A program made the translations under genes and the position numbers. Of a stretch of DNA of 64,000 nt, positions 1 through 11,290 are shown piece by piece. How positions within the stretch are numbered: the stretch's first letter is position 1; every line of letters begins with the position of its first letter. Source of the DNA: Thermothelomyces thermophilus ATCC 42464 (lineage: Eukaryota; Ascomycota; Sordariomycetes; Sordariales; Chaetomiaceae); assembly GCF_000226095.1 (NCBI RefSeq), contig NC_016472.1, forward strand, positions 682,001-746,000, read 5' to 3'. The notes under the pieces are model-generated. The model saw nothing but the letters and a program-made list of their open reading frames with translations, did not search any database and was not told where the DNA came from.

Positions 1-2500
1 TCCTAAACACGTCACACACCCTATGCGCATGAGGACCTAGAGGGTATCAGAGTCTGATGGTCGCATCGGTTCGGCCATACGGACTCCGCATCTCTCCCAA
101 GGCACATTCCTCAGCCTCTGCAAGCCACGAGGCCGCCTCTCTAGCGATATATGCCCTTGAGAAGAGGGGAAGGGTTGGAATACCTGTTTTCTAGACAGTC
201 GGGACTGGGCGTCGTCGCTGCTGTCCCGTCATGGTCCCGTCGTTGTGTAGCCTACCCACCCTAGACAGTATCACGTTCCAAAGTCTTGCAGTCCGGCAAC
301 AGGGCGGTTGTCGGAACATGCCAGCGCGCATGCAAGCTGCCGAGATGTTCACGTCAGCGAGAACAGCACCCTCCATGATAAATCAAGCTGCATGAGGAAG
401 GGCACCAGCGCGATCATCCCATACCCGATGCACGAAATCCACCACCAGATTCCGCGCCCGTTTGGGACGTTTTGAGGTCGACAGCAAGTGTTTTCGGAGC
501 GCTTCTTTCAGCTCCCTCTCTGTCGGGGGCAGAGGTTCATATGCCACCGCTACCACGGTATGCTTAGCGCCATGTAGGTGGAAGCCAAAAAATAAGATGT
601 CCGGGTTATATCTTGCCCGTGCGTCCACTGCCGTCATTGCGTTTACACCTGTATAAAACAATAAACGAGCTCGCCAATCCCCTCGAGCCAACAATATCCA
701 ATTCTTGCGGTCTTGCAGCGTTGCAGCAACCTAAAAGGGCAGCCTCTCAGCATGAGGCGCAGGGTTGCCCGCCGCTACGGAAACAAATCACAGGCGACGC
801 CTGATACTACCGTGACCCTTTCCAAATCCTGGTTTCCCTCAACTCCGGGACTCGGAGCCGGAGCGAAAAAAATAGGCCGCTTGGAGCATGGCCCATCTTC
901 ACCGCCGTTCAAGTTTTTCCCGCATTCGGTTGCGATATGCAGCTTTGTCCCTCTTCTCTTCCTGTGTGCGATTCCAACTCACAGAAGGACAGGGGCAAGC
1001 AAACCAGTCTCCTCCCGTTCCTGGAAGACCCGTGGGGTTGATAATACAATGGTACCCGTTAATGAGGGTCCTTGCCACCAATTATCGTGCCCTGTTTTCT
1101 TACCGTCATGCCATTTCGGGCGCCCTGGCGTTCAAAGTCTCGGTTCTACACCGTCACTTCCACGCCGCACTCCTTCAGAGCACGGGGGTCGCAAATTTCG
1201 TTTCTCTGCTGACGCTCCCCGTGGCAGCGTGCGGCCACCACGTCGCTCTCGCTCGGGGGGGTTCGTGCCAGATGGGTCCGACGTCATGAGACTACCTGCT
1301 CGAAACTGGGGTCAGAGAACGCCAAACAAAACATACCTTTACTTGCCTATTATAGCTACCGATGCAATCAACATTCGTTTGTGTTTAGCTCCTTGGAACT
1401 TCCATTGCTGAGTCACCTCTGCAAGTTCGGGCAACAAACTTAGACGCGGCCAGCCGGCAGAGGTGGCTACACCGAGCTTGGCTTTCGGTCAGCCTTTTCA
1501 CCTAACCTGGCTGTCTTCCAGTGGATGCGCAGCTTGGTGAGTTTTCGCCACAAGCTGAATCCAGCAGCAGTCTGCGCCGTCCGTGCCTCAGAGGTGAGAC
1601 GTGGGCCCGAGTCTTTGGCTCTTGCGTCGACTGCTCTGGATTCAGAAGGTGAGGTGGCCCCCACGACCCATAGCCGACGTTGTGCGTGCTGACGCCTCAC
1701 GTAGAAGAGCTATGGTAGTTGTGCGAGCAGAACTTGCGTCCCAGAGGCTTGCCGTGAGTTTGTGAGAGCCTAGTGACTCCACGACAGGCAGAGGTTTGTG
1801 CAACAGACGCGCAAACCAGACCTGAGGCAACTAGTTTCCAGTGGAGGATCTGGCTCGCCTATAACCTCATAGCTGTTGGTGGGCGACCTGAACGCGCTAT
1901 CAGGCTCCCAACGCGCGGGAGCGAGCGAACTCGCCTATAACCCAACCATCAGCCTCTCTGTGCTTCATCAATCTTTGCAGTTTCGGCTCCAGACCTGCTT
2001 GGGATTCGGTCCATACGGACAGTGGCGGAAAGACCAAGCGCACGCGGGTGCCTGCCGTACTTTAGTGTTGTTGACCTTTCTCAGACGAATGCTCCTTCCC
2101 TGGAACTAACTGCGACTCCGTTAAAATCAACCACTAGGGAAGGAACGGGCTGCTGCCGGTGAGACCACCTGGCACCGCTGAAGGCAATTCACGTGGGAAT
2201 TGAGGCGTCTTGTTTCACTTCCAAACTATCGACCGGCCAAGAATCGGACAAGCATCCAGAGAAACCAACCCGGTAACTGCACGCCGTCATCGAATTGCTG
2301 GAAACGTTCGTATGAGCCCCGAGGAGCAATAAAGACTACATTGTCCTCAACACACAACAGGACCCCCAGTACCAGCCAAGGCTAAATTGCGACCCGGCGC
2401 GATCGCCACCTCGAGGTGGTGTATGGCAATATAGTGCCGACCACAGTTCAAGATCGTGAAAGAAGGACCTCCCAGCACCGACGCAGCCAACGTTCTCGTG
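1..2500. other. Gene-poor left edge
   Basis: I see no recognisable gene here apart from a weak minus-strand reading frame at 383-637, described separately. Other open frames in this stretch are short, lack family motifs and have erratic codon use. The right end contains the promoter and leader of the ABC transporter gene that starts at 2501. Confidence 0.6.
383..637 (-). CDS. Possible small protein or terminal exon, unidentified
   Basis: A minus-strand frame of about 84 codons starts at the ATG at 637 and ends in TGA at 383. Composition is protein-like, with a basic central part (KRPKRARN) and an aromatic start (ILFFGFHLHG). Directly upstream on the minus strand lies a good 3' splice site (TTTTATACAG, near 655), so it may be the last exon of a gene whose 5' part is elsewhere or lost. 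I do not recognise the family. It could be a gene remnant or a chance frame. Confidence 0.25.
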   Translation of the reverse strand: MTAVDARARYNPDILFFGFHLHGAKHTVVAVAYEPLPPTERELKEALRKHLLSTSKRPKRARNLVVDFVHRVWDDRAGALPHAA

Positions 2501-5500
2501 ATGGCGTATCCCTACGACGCTGATGCTGCCAGCGGCCTTGTCCGGCCACCACTGCGCCAAGTCCTGGCAGGTCTGCATTACGCGTACCCGACCGTCGTCT
2601 TCGTCTACTACATGGCCACCTCCACCGTAGCCGTATGTACCTTGCAGACTAGGTCGTCAGATCCGGCTCACCCCCGTCGACGTCCCATCACTTGGCTGCT
2701 CGTCTCGGTCATAGCCACATACTTTGCCCAACTGCTCGCCCTGGGAATACAAGGAGCTGTCCGGCATGTCTTCCCATTCGCCGATCAGGATATTATCATT
2801 GGTCTCATGTCGTGCGCCCTGGTCTTTGGTGTCGTCGTTGCCGGGCTCTCAGACGCCGCTAACCCTGTCTGGTACCCGTACATCGGCTCGTTCGCGATAG
2901 CACTGGTGCTGGAGCCGGTCCTGGCAATATTGTCTCTGATGGTCCGGCCCGCAGGGTCACTCCGGTTCATTGACTTCTTCGATATCTCGGCTGTAGCCGT
3001 GCGGTACTTTGCAGTTCTCCTCGCCGTGGTACTCTATTTTGCAGGGAGCTGGGATCATAGGAAAGAGAAGGGCACCGATTCCGAACGCCAGAGCCTGCTC
3101 AAGTCAAACGGCCATGCCAGTCATGACTCCGACTCAGATGGCCAGAGCGATGGGACGCGCCAGAACGGATATGGATCCAACTCGGATTCCTCGGCCGACG
3201 GCAACCTGTCCTCTGACACGGACGAGGACGACAATCCTTATGAACGACGCCAGCGGCAAGCGAGCGAGCAGATGGAGAAGAGGCTTAAGGAGAAGGGAAA
3301 CTGGGTGACATATGCGAAAAGTTTCATGGTACGTTAACCAGCTTTTCCCCCTCCCTCCCATCGCCGGTCTATAACCCTTACTGACTTAGTCGCTATAGAT
3401 CTTCTTTCCCTACATCTGGCCGGTCAACCGCCGATCACTCCAAGTCCGTGTTTTCTTAGTGGGATTGTGCTTGCTAGCCATGAATTTCATAAATCTCCTG
3501 ATCCCGCGCCAGCTCGGTATCATCATGGATGCCCTCGCGGGCACGAATGGAAGAAACCCCTGGAACGAGGTCCTCCTGTTTGCCGGCCTCAAGTTGGTGG
3601 CTTCGGAGGCTGGTCTCACGCTCTTGCGCCAATGGCTCTGGATCCCTGTCGAGTATTACTCCTTCGACGCTATCAGCACGGCGGCATACTCTCATGTTCT
3701 CAACCTGTCGTCTGACTTCCACGATTCCAAGAGCTCCTCCGACATTATGATGGCGATATCATGCGGTCAAAGTATCTCCAACATCCTCGAGTCGATATGC
3801 TTCAGGGCCGTCCCGATGCTCATCGACATGGTGGTTGCTTTTGTGTATCTCTCGGCGACCTTCGGTCCATACGAAGGGTTCATCACTATTGCGACCGCGA
3901 CGACTTTCATGTACATTGCCACCCGAATGATTTCGGCACTCAAAACGGCCCGCAGAAACGAGGTCGGTGCTTGGTACAAGGAGCACTACGTGCGCCAGGC
4001 TGGGATCCAGGGTTGGTCAACCGTCGCCAGCTTCAACCAGATCGGCCACGAGGAGGATCGGTATTCGGTCGCGGTCAAGGACCGTGTGAATAAGACGCAA
4101 AAGGTTTATTTTGGCTACGTTCTGGCTTATGCGTTGCAGTTTCTGGTGCTTCTTTCCGGACTGCTGGCTGGCGCCTTTCTGGCCGTGTACCAGGTCACCC
4201 ACGACGAAGCGACCCCGGGTGATTTTATTATGCTGCTGACATACTGGGCCCAACTGGTGGCTCCCCTCACTTTCTTCGCCGGTCTCGGCAAAAACATCTC
4301 GAGAGATCTCCTCCAGGCGGAGCAACTCCTCGAAATTCTGCAGACCAAACCAACCGTGCTCAGCAAGGAGGGAGCGCCGCCGCTGCACTTCAATAGTGGA
4401 GAGGTGCGCTTCGACCATGTCTATTTCTCGTACGACAACAAGAAGGAGATCTTGAAGGACATCAACTTCACCGCAACGCCCGGCATGACGGTCGCCTTTG
4501 TTGGTGCCACGGGCGCCGGCAAGTCGACCATACTCAAGCTTCTGGATAGGTTTTACGACGTCAGCAAAGGGTCAATCAAAATTGACGGGCAGGATATCCG
4601 GGATGTTGACCTCTACAGGTAGGTCGTAGCATTGTGAGGAACCTTCCTGGCTGTTGTGCTGACCTGCCGCAGTCTTCGGGCGCAGATTGGAGTGGTGCCA
4701 CAAGCCCCTATTCTTTTCGATGACACGATCATGAACAATGTGCGCTACGCAAAGCTCACCGCAACGGACGAGGAGGTGTACGAGGCTTGCAAAGCCGCAA
4801 GCATCCACGAGCAGATCCTAACCTTTTCTGACGGTAAGATCTGTTCCCCCCACCTTGTTGGGTGACCTGAACTGATAAACAAAAGGCTACCAAACCAAGG
4901 TTGGCGAGCGCGGTGTCAAACTATCCGGCGGCGAGCTGCAACGGGTGGCGATAGCTCGGGCTATCTTGAAGAGGCCGTCGATCGTTTTGCTCGATGAGGC
5001 AACGAGCGCAGTCGACACGGAGACCGAGCAGAGGATCCAAGAGGCGCTGCGGACACTCTGCGAAGGCCGCACAACGTTCATCGTAGCGTACGTTTACGTT
5101 TGCGCACAGTCAGTGGCTTAACTAATTAATCATGGGCTCAGGCATCGCCTGTCAACTATAATGAACGCCGACCGCATCATCGTCGTCACCGGTGGGGAGA
5201 TTGTGGAGCAGGGCAGCCACGAGGAGCTGATCCGGGCAGATGGAAAATATGCAGAACTGTGGTCGAAGCAGATCTTTGTCAAACCAAGGGACAAGGAGCT
5301 GTGCGAGGACGGCAAGCCCGCCACTAGGGGCCGAAAGACTCCCAATATTGTCAACGATCTCAGCGCCGAGGCTACAAGCTCGGAGCTTGCCAAAGTCAAA
5401 TCAAACCCAACAACAAGCGGAAAGCCTAACGGACAGGTTAATGGGCACGCTGATGGTTCGGGGAGCACTGCCAAAGGCACGACAGCAGACAATCCCACGA

Positions 5501-5526
5501 CGCCGGGGCCGAAAAAAGAGGTATGA
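2501..5526 (+). CDS. Half-size ABC transporter, HMT1/ABCB6-like
   Basis: Five exons: 2501-3328, 3399-4618, 4673-4833, 4886-5087 and 5142-5526, giving about 931 aa. The first ATG of the frame is at 2501. The N-terminal ~200 residues hold about five hydrophobic helices, followed by an acidic Ser/Asp linker, a six-helix ABC membrane domain (~280-560) and one nucleotide-binding domain. Visible motifs are Walker [10 protein letters not shown] (~646), signature [14 protein letters not shown] (~748), Walker [14 protein letters not shown] (~770) and the switch His in AHRLST (~804). An extra N-terminal membrane domain before a half transporter is the layout of S. pombe Hmt1 and human ABCB6, which move thiol-metal complexes or porphyrins across vacuolar or related membranes. 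The family call is firm; the substrate is inferred. The Lys/Gly/Asn-rich tail (~840-931) is disordered. Confidence 0.93.
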
Positions 5527-5933
5527 GCGATAGAAACGCACCTTGTCAATGTATTATTATACGCACAAAAGAAGCTATAGAGATATTTGATATTGTGTGA
5601 TATGACGCGGCATTCCCCAACATTAGATATGCTTGTCACGACCTGTATCTTCTCTAACCAGTTTAGACTTCCACACGAGCCCAACAGCTAAATCCCGGCG
5701 CACCGGCCTTTACGCCGCGATCATTGGCTGCTGCAGCCGCCGCCGCCGCCGCCACTCCGAGTCCGAACAAACACCGTCATTGCTCAAATATAGACGAATC
5801 CGTCGATAGCGGTGCGACAGCAGGCAGTTTGCCTCCATCCGTCTTCTTGCCCGTATCCGTATCCTCCACGCACTCTGATGTGCAGCAGTTTGGGTCTCAT
5901 CAAGTTCACTTCTTTGCAGCGGCACCAGTCGTG

Positions 5934-6530
5934 ATGGTCCCAGCGGCGACGTATGCTCATCACTCAGGAATAGGGATGGGTATGTTCCAAGCGGCGATGT
6001 TCTCTCACCAGCAATACATGGAACAAGCACAACCTTTGAAGCCTGCGGCACCAACGACACCGACAAGTGTAGTGGTGAAAAGGGCAAGGAAACTGGAGGA
6101 AGTTGGTTCTAGTTCTGTCAATGTTATTGATAGTCGCGAAGAAAATGATGACGGGTTTAGTTTGGGATATCGAGAGGGAAAGCGAGATAACGGTGTTAGC
6201 GCTTTCGAAGAAGAAGAACAAGAAGAAAGCCAATCCGATGGAACTATGGAACGGCGCCACGAACTCCAGGCAGAAGGGCCTATTGGCGATGAAGAGGGAC
6301 GAAGCATCTCCATCGACGGCAGCCGAGACGGCTGGATGGGAGAGGCAGAAACTTTCAGGACTATGGAGGAACTGGACTGGGAAGAGCCAACAGAACTGGG
6401 CGGTGGAATGGAAGGGGGCCTAAGGTATCCCCGGTACTCGAGGAGGGCGCAGTCCAAGAGTGAGCCAGTGATGGCGGGTACGGTGAGACAGTCGTCGCTT
6501 CGGGAAAGGTTGTCGGAGTTTGGCTGTTGA
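5934..6530 (+). CDS. Unidentified acidic protein (5' end uncertain)
   Basis: An open frame runs from about 5724 to the TGA at 6530. No ATG occurs before 5934 (MVPAATYAHH), so either translation starts there (198 aa) or an upstream exon has been missed. The frame upstream of the ATG opens with an Ala run coded by a GCC/GCT repeat. The body contains a Met/His/Gln patch, a Glu-rich stretch (EEEEQEESQS) and a polar C-terminus ending in SSLRERLSEFGC. No domain is recognised. The antisense frames look like compositional shadows. Being coding is supported by the acidic composition and the long frame only. Confidence 0.45.
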   Translation: MVPAATYAHHSGIGMGMFQAAMFSHQQYMEQAQPLKPAAPTTPTSVVVKRARKLEEVGSSSVNVIDSREENDDGFSLGYREGKRDNGVSAFEEEEQEESQSDGTMERRHELQAEGPIGDEEGRSISIDGSRDGWMGEAETFRTMEELDWEEPTELGGGMEGGLRYPRYSRRAQSKSEPVMAGTVRQSSLRERLSEFGC

Positions 6531-7252
6531 GGGGGATCCTGTTTCGCTTGTATTATGCTTGATTCCTCCTCCTCCTCCTCCTCCTCCTCCTCCTCCCTTG
6601 GAATCTTATTCTTTCCTTGTGTCGCATTTGGCCATCATCATATGCGGCATGTTATTCTTGCTGCACTAGGTTAGTTTTACTGGTCTTTAGGTAGGGGTTT
6701 GCTATGCTAGGATTACCTCTCCCTCCCACTTCTTATTAGTCCCTTGTACTTTGGTTCCGAAACCGATTTCGTCTTCTTCACTGACCTATGGCTTGTATTG
6801 TGATTCCCGATACGCTGTGTGACATTAGATTCTTTTTGCGTACGTCTTCAAGATGGAGTTATGGAATGCCCAACAAGGTGGACTCGCTTTGGCAAGCAGG
6901 GTATAAATGGGAAGTGTAAAGTTAACTAGCACCGAATGCTATTCACCGTGTCGTCAGAACACAGATTACGCAAAGGTGCCGCACTTCTTCCGGCACAAGA
7001 GATGTGTTTCAGGCATCCGTTAGGTCCTAACATGATAAACCTGCCAGAGTCTGACGCAGGTCGGGTATCAAACGTATATCAAAAAAAAACCGAAAAGGAA
7101 TTGCCGGACCGCCCGTCCACTCGCTGCCACTCCGGCTCCTTCCAACCCCGTGAACCAGACCTCCAGCACCATGTCATTAACTAGTATGTAGCCTCGTAAT
7201 CATCCCGAGACAACCACAACCTCTCCCATCGTGGCACATGACCAGCCAGAGC
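6531..7252. other. Intergenic, convergent gene ends
   Basis: Region between the 3' ends of the unidentified acidic gene and the ABHD hydrolase gene. It holds a TCC trinucleotide tract at 6564-6597 and T-rich 3'-UTR-like sequence. No gene is seen. Confidence 0.6.
6564..6597. repeat. (TCC)n microsatellite
   Basis: About eleven TCC units just downstream of the stop codon at 6530; probably within the 3' UTR of that gene. Confidence 0.85.
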
Positions 7253-8371
7253 TCATTCCTTCTCTTTCTTCTCCTCATCCATGAGCCTTTCCAAGAACTC
7301 GGCAATCGCCTCAAAATAGCCCTCCTCCACAACACTCGAGTTGTGGTCGCCTCCGGGGAGAGGTTTCCACACCTTTATGGGGGCTCTTGACAGGTCGTGG
7401 AGGCGCTTCATGTGAATGGGCCTAGGAATAAACTTCAGCATGTCCTGTCCAAGCTGCTGGGCTGGGCCGAGGACTTACGGTATGATTTCGTCCTGGAGCC
7501 CACTTAGGAAGAGCGTGGGCACCTTGATGCTCGGGATCAGGCTGTCGCTTGGCCAGACCTGATGGCAAAGGTAGGCGAGGTACTTGGCGGGGGGCATGAT
7601 GGAGGGTATCAGCTTGCGCATGCTGAGGAAGGTGTTCTCGAGGATCAGGCCACTGATGTTTGCGGTGCTCTGGTTCTTGGCAACGAGACGGATGGCCACG
7701 GCGCCGCCCAGGCTCTGTCCGTACACGACAATCTTGTGGTCCCGCGTCTCGGCACGGTCACGGAGATAGTCGAGCGCCGTCTGGGCATCAATGTTCAGGC
7801 CGGCCTCGTCGGGCTCGCCCGTGGAGATGCCGTACCCGCGGTACTCGAGCATGAAGACGTTGCAGCCGGAAGCGGCTATCAACATGCGTGCAATGGGCAG
7901 GCGGTGGCCAATGTTGCCTGCGTTGCCGTGGAACATGAGAACCGTCAGTTTGGAATTGGGCCCTCCGCGGGGACCCCGGATATAAAAGGCCGACAGCTTC
8001 TCGCCATCGTTGGTCGGAATGATCAGCTCTTCGTAGTCTCTGAAGTTGTACTGGCTCGGGCGGGGAACGTCGGTGCGGGCATTGGGCGGGACATTAGAAG
8101 GGTAAATCAGCGCTCTGTGGATAAGATTGGCGTTAGTGAAAGGGGGACCAGGCGGAAGCGCGGAAGCGGTCGCCACGGGGGAAGCGGCAGGGCTGGGAAG
8201 TCACTTTTGCTTGAAGTAGAGCAGGGCCGTCAAGACCGCAGCGATCCCCTAGGTAACCGACGAGCAATTAGCCGTTGTCCCTCATATTAACTGCGAGCCG
8301 ACGCCGCGGAAAACAAGAGGGTCGCTGAACTTGCCCCCTGAATCAGTCGGCGCGGTTGGTGGCGCAGCCAT
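7253..8371 (-). CDS. Bem46/ABHD13-type alpha/beta hydrolase
   Basis: Minus-strand exons: 8248-8205, 8114-7479 and 7421-7253 are well supported by splice sites and phase. A first exon 8371-8303 (MAAPPTAPTD...) is tentative because its donor (GTCGGC) is weak. The total is about 305 aa, the usual family length. A hydrophobic N-terminal segment (GIAAVLTALLYFKQK) is a likely membrane anchor. It is followed by the oxyanion motif HGNAGN, nucleophile elbow GQSLGG (Ser near 172), the acid in SGLQDEIIPP and the catalytic His in GGDHN. The joint DEIIP|PIHMKRL restores the conserved family sequence. S. pombe Bem46 and animal ABHD13 are membrane-linked serine hydrolases; Bem46 has been tied to cell polarity. 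The substrate is unknown. Confidence 0.88.
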
Positions 8372-9453
8372 TCAGGCACTGGGCGGGATACGCAGAGGTG
8401 TCGGGGCATACAGTAGAAGCTATCGCAGGCAAGCGCATATAGCCTGCTGCACTGCTCATCAGCGAGACAGTCTGCTCCAGGAAAGACTTCGTGGCCGACG
8501 GGTCGGTCATGGCGCGCGCAGAAAGGCAGGCAGATGAGGTGACGCGCTGGAAGAAAAGGGCGGTATGAAGACGGAATGGTATCCGGCAGGTTATTAGTGG
8601 CCGAGTGGAGGGGCTCCGGCCAGGGATCGGAAGTAAGAAACGAGCACCCAGGATAGCGCACGCAATAGGCAGGCGATAATTCACGTTTAAGCTACCTAGT
8701 CCGGAAGACTTGCAGGCAGGCATGCCAGACGGCAGATGCGAACAGGGGAAAGGAGAGTGCTGGCCCCTTCCAAGAAAGCCTAAAATGCGGAGCCAACTGC
8801 CAAGCTTTCCCAATACGGAATCCTCACACTCTTAGTGGAAAATCGGGAAGTCAGGTACCCGCGCGCAAGGTTCGTAGCGCGAGTGAAGCAGTAAACAGCA
8901 GGACGCCGATTCGTGAGGTCCTGGCCACTTGCAGGGAAGGCCTGCATCTGGGGAAGATGAGAAGAAGAGTACCATAGTAGATGTGGGGATTGGAATGCAG
9001 GTCAAAATAATATCCTCTCCGCAAAGTAGCAGCATGAAGGAAATGCGGCAAGAATGACTTTACTGCGTGCGGTAGTGTACTCACTAACGCCCGAGGTGCT
9101 TACCAACCGCGCGGATCGGCCAATGCCTAGCCAATCGCTGACACTGCTACGTCTTGCTTCTCCAGGTATTATGGGCGTGCCGGGCTTGATCAAACTGATC
9201 CGGGGTATTTCGCTCTGCCAGGACGGGGTAGCGGGCCTGGCAGACTCGCGATCGAGATCGACGATGGTTCGATCACCTGCCCAGGCGTGGTCTTGTGGCC
9301 TTGTCGGGGAAAGTTTAGATCAAGATGTACGGAGTATGTGCATACAATATACACTGAACATACAGTACCTACCGAGTATTACTGACGCAAAACGCGCTCA
9401 GATGGTCATCGCAGGACGATACGGAGAGTCAACACTCTGAACCTGTGCATTTC

Positions 9454-9478
9454 TTTTTTTTTTTTTTTTTTTTTTTTT
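9454..9478. repeat. Homopolymer T tract (25 T)
   Basis: Uninterrupted run of T. It could be a decayed retroposon tail (minus strand poly-A) or a nucleosome-depleted element; no element body is recognised next to it. Confidence 0.7.
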
Positions 9479-9926
9479 GAGTACCTTCGAGCGTTTGCTA
9501 CGCTCTGCAATTCTCCTTTAGTACCTGACGTACGACATACGCCACTGGGTATATACACACTACTTTTGGATCCGTCCTCATCCCTCGCGCGCGCAAGAGC
9601 CGGCTCTGGCATTGGACAGTGCCACGTTCATGCACTCCGTCACCGAATCGGGGCCCATCACACGAGTTCCGTGCCCGGTCCAAGGTAGGTAGGCTGTATT
9701 CGTGCGAACATCACATACGTTGGGTCTATGCAGGAACATTGACCAGTCGGCTGAAAGCTGTCGCGCGAGCTCTGAAACAGAAGACAGGACACGGAGGGCA
9801 AGTTGCAACACCCAGCGAGCCCGCATTGACACAGCTCAGGGACCCGCGAATAGCAGTGTGAGAAGGCTGCCGCAGGAGATATCCCAAAGAATATACTTGC
9901 AGTAGATTAGCCGCTGCTGAGACGCT

Positions 9927-10036
9927 CTACACCTCCTCCAGGATTCTGAATCCTAGCGTGGTACGTGGGTCCTGCGCCAAAAAAGCCACTGGCGGCAAGT
10001 ACCGCGCTAGGATTCAGAATCCTGGAGGAGGTGTAG
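9927..10036. repeat. 37-bp inverted repeat (foldback element)
   Basis: Two arms, 9927-9963 and 10000-10036, are reverse complements at 36 of 37 positions, separated by a 36-bp spacer. Each arm also contains a small palindrome, AGGATTCTGAATCCT. Outside the arms the pairing continues for three more bases if one bulge is allowed (GCT / AGC). I see no clear target-site duplication. It may be a short MITE-like element, a cruciform or a hairpin RNA source. It is far from any exon. Confidence 0.9.
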
Positions 10037-11290
10037 AAGCTTCCGGAAGTGGTGATTCGCCCTTCTGCTTGAGTCGTGGCCGGTTACTGGGTTAGCGCCA
10101 CAAATATGACGAAAGGGCAACTTGCATTCAGGGGTATAGTAGGATGCACATACAGTATGTAAGGTACCTGCATACGTACATACCTTCCCTACATTGGTGC
10201 GATTCACACGAAGGCAGGTGCTTAGGTGTATTCGGTCTAGTAGCTAAAAAAATCCAATGCCTGGTTGATTAGGTACTAAGGCAGATATCGAATAACATTA
10301 GGCTTGTATTTCCCATCTCAGCCGTGTTTCGCAAAGTGACCTGATTCCCCATCTGACAAGGCAGAATGTGGCCATGACAGACTTCACCAACGCGGGGCGC
10401 CGGCATTGGCTTCATTTTTAGAAGTGGGAATGGGACCGCGCTCTTGCTTGTCTTCTGACCAACCGAGCGCGCGCCTCAGGTCGGGTTTCGTGTCCAGGAT
10501 CGCGTTTTGCACCTTCCCACCCTTTGACCGGTTTGTGGCCTCTTATTGGTTGCCTTCTAAAATCTGATGCACGAATTGGTGTTTGGGATGCCCCCGCATG
10601 GCTTCCCGCTCTGGCGGGCGCGACCGGGGCCGGGCGATCGATGGGAGGGGTTCTTGTGGCTCGTGAACGACGAGGCCCGGCAGCTGCCCTGGAGCAGTGG
10701 AGCCCTCGCCCTGCATCGGCGCCCAAAATCTCCAAAAACATCTCGAGCCTCAACTTTTTTTTTTCCGTGGGTGGCATGCTTGAAAAATCTGCCGGTCACC
10801 AAACCCTCCACCTACTGAACACCAGACGGGAAACGGCCGATTTTCAGATCCGCAGTAGAGAGCTAGTTAGAGAGCTCCTGCACGTCGTTGGTCTCTCCGC
10901 GGTCGCTTGCATCGCTGCTCGTCAGCTCCTCCGAATTCATTCGTGCCCAAAGGCGCAGCAGCCCCATATCCCTGGTCAAGGTCGAGCTCTGTGCCGCCCA
11001 TCCCACCTAAACCTGACGAGCTCCATCCGGGTCGACATTCGTTGTCCAGCTACCATCATCACGCTCCGGCTCTCAGAAGCCTCAGAAGCCTGGCAACGTA
11101 CCTAACTTGACGATTGGCCAAACTGGACCTTCAAACCCGGCATCTGCTCCGTACTCCATACACTATCTGAACACTGGGCTGTGTGAAGCCAATTCTTGGC
11201 AGTCATTGTTGACAACAGCGCGCGTCACTTGCCGCATCCGGCGCTGCCAATTGGGACAGACCCGAAGTTTGGACGAACCATACCGTCATC

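Larger units (their letters stand above)
8372..11290. other. Gene-free interval with foldback repeat
   Basis: Nearly 3 kb without a credible gene between divergent neighbours. It contains a 25-T run (9454-9478), one copy of TACGGAGTA (9328-9336) and the inverted repeat at 9927-10036. The last few hundred bases are the promoter and leader of the LYAR gene. Frames at 9054-9440 and 10524-11105 were examined and rejected. Confidence 0.6.

Noticed and set aside
713-1411. 232-codon plus-strand frame at the left edge
   Set aside because: Proline/Arg/Ser-rich without motif, with overlapping frames equally open; not supported as a gene.
9171-9210. MGVPGLIKLIRG, resembling the start of XPG/FEN1 nucleases
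   Set aside because: Only the first dozen residues look similar; no downstream XPG motifs occur in any frame.
10524-11105. 193-codon plus-strand frame upstream of the LYAR gene
   Set aside because: No ATG-supported domain, no splice logic and mixed composition; more likely upstream leader sequence.
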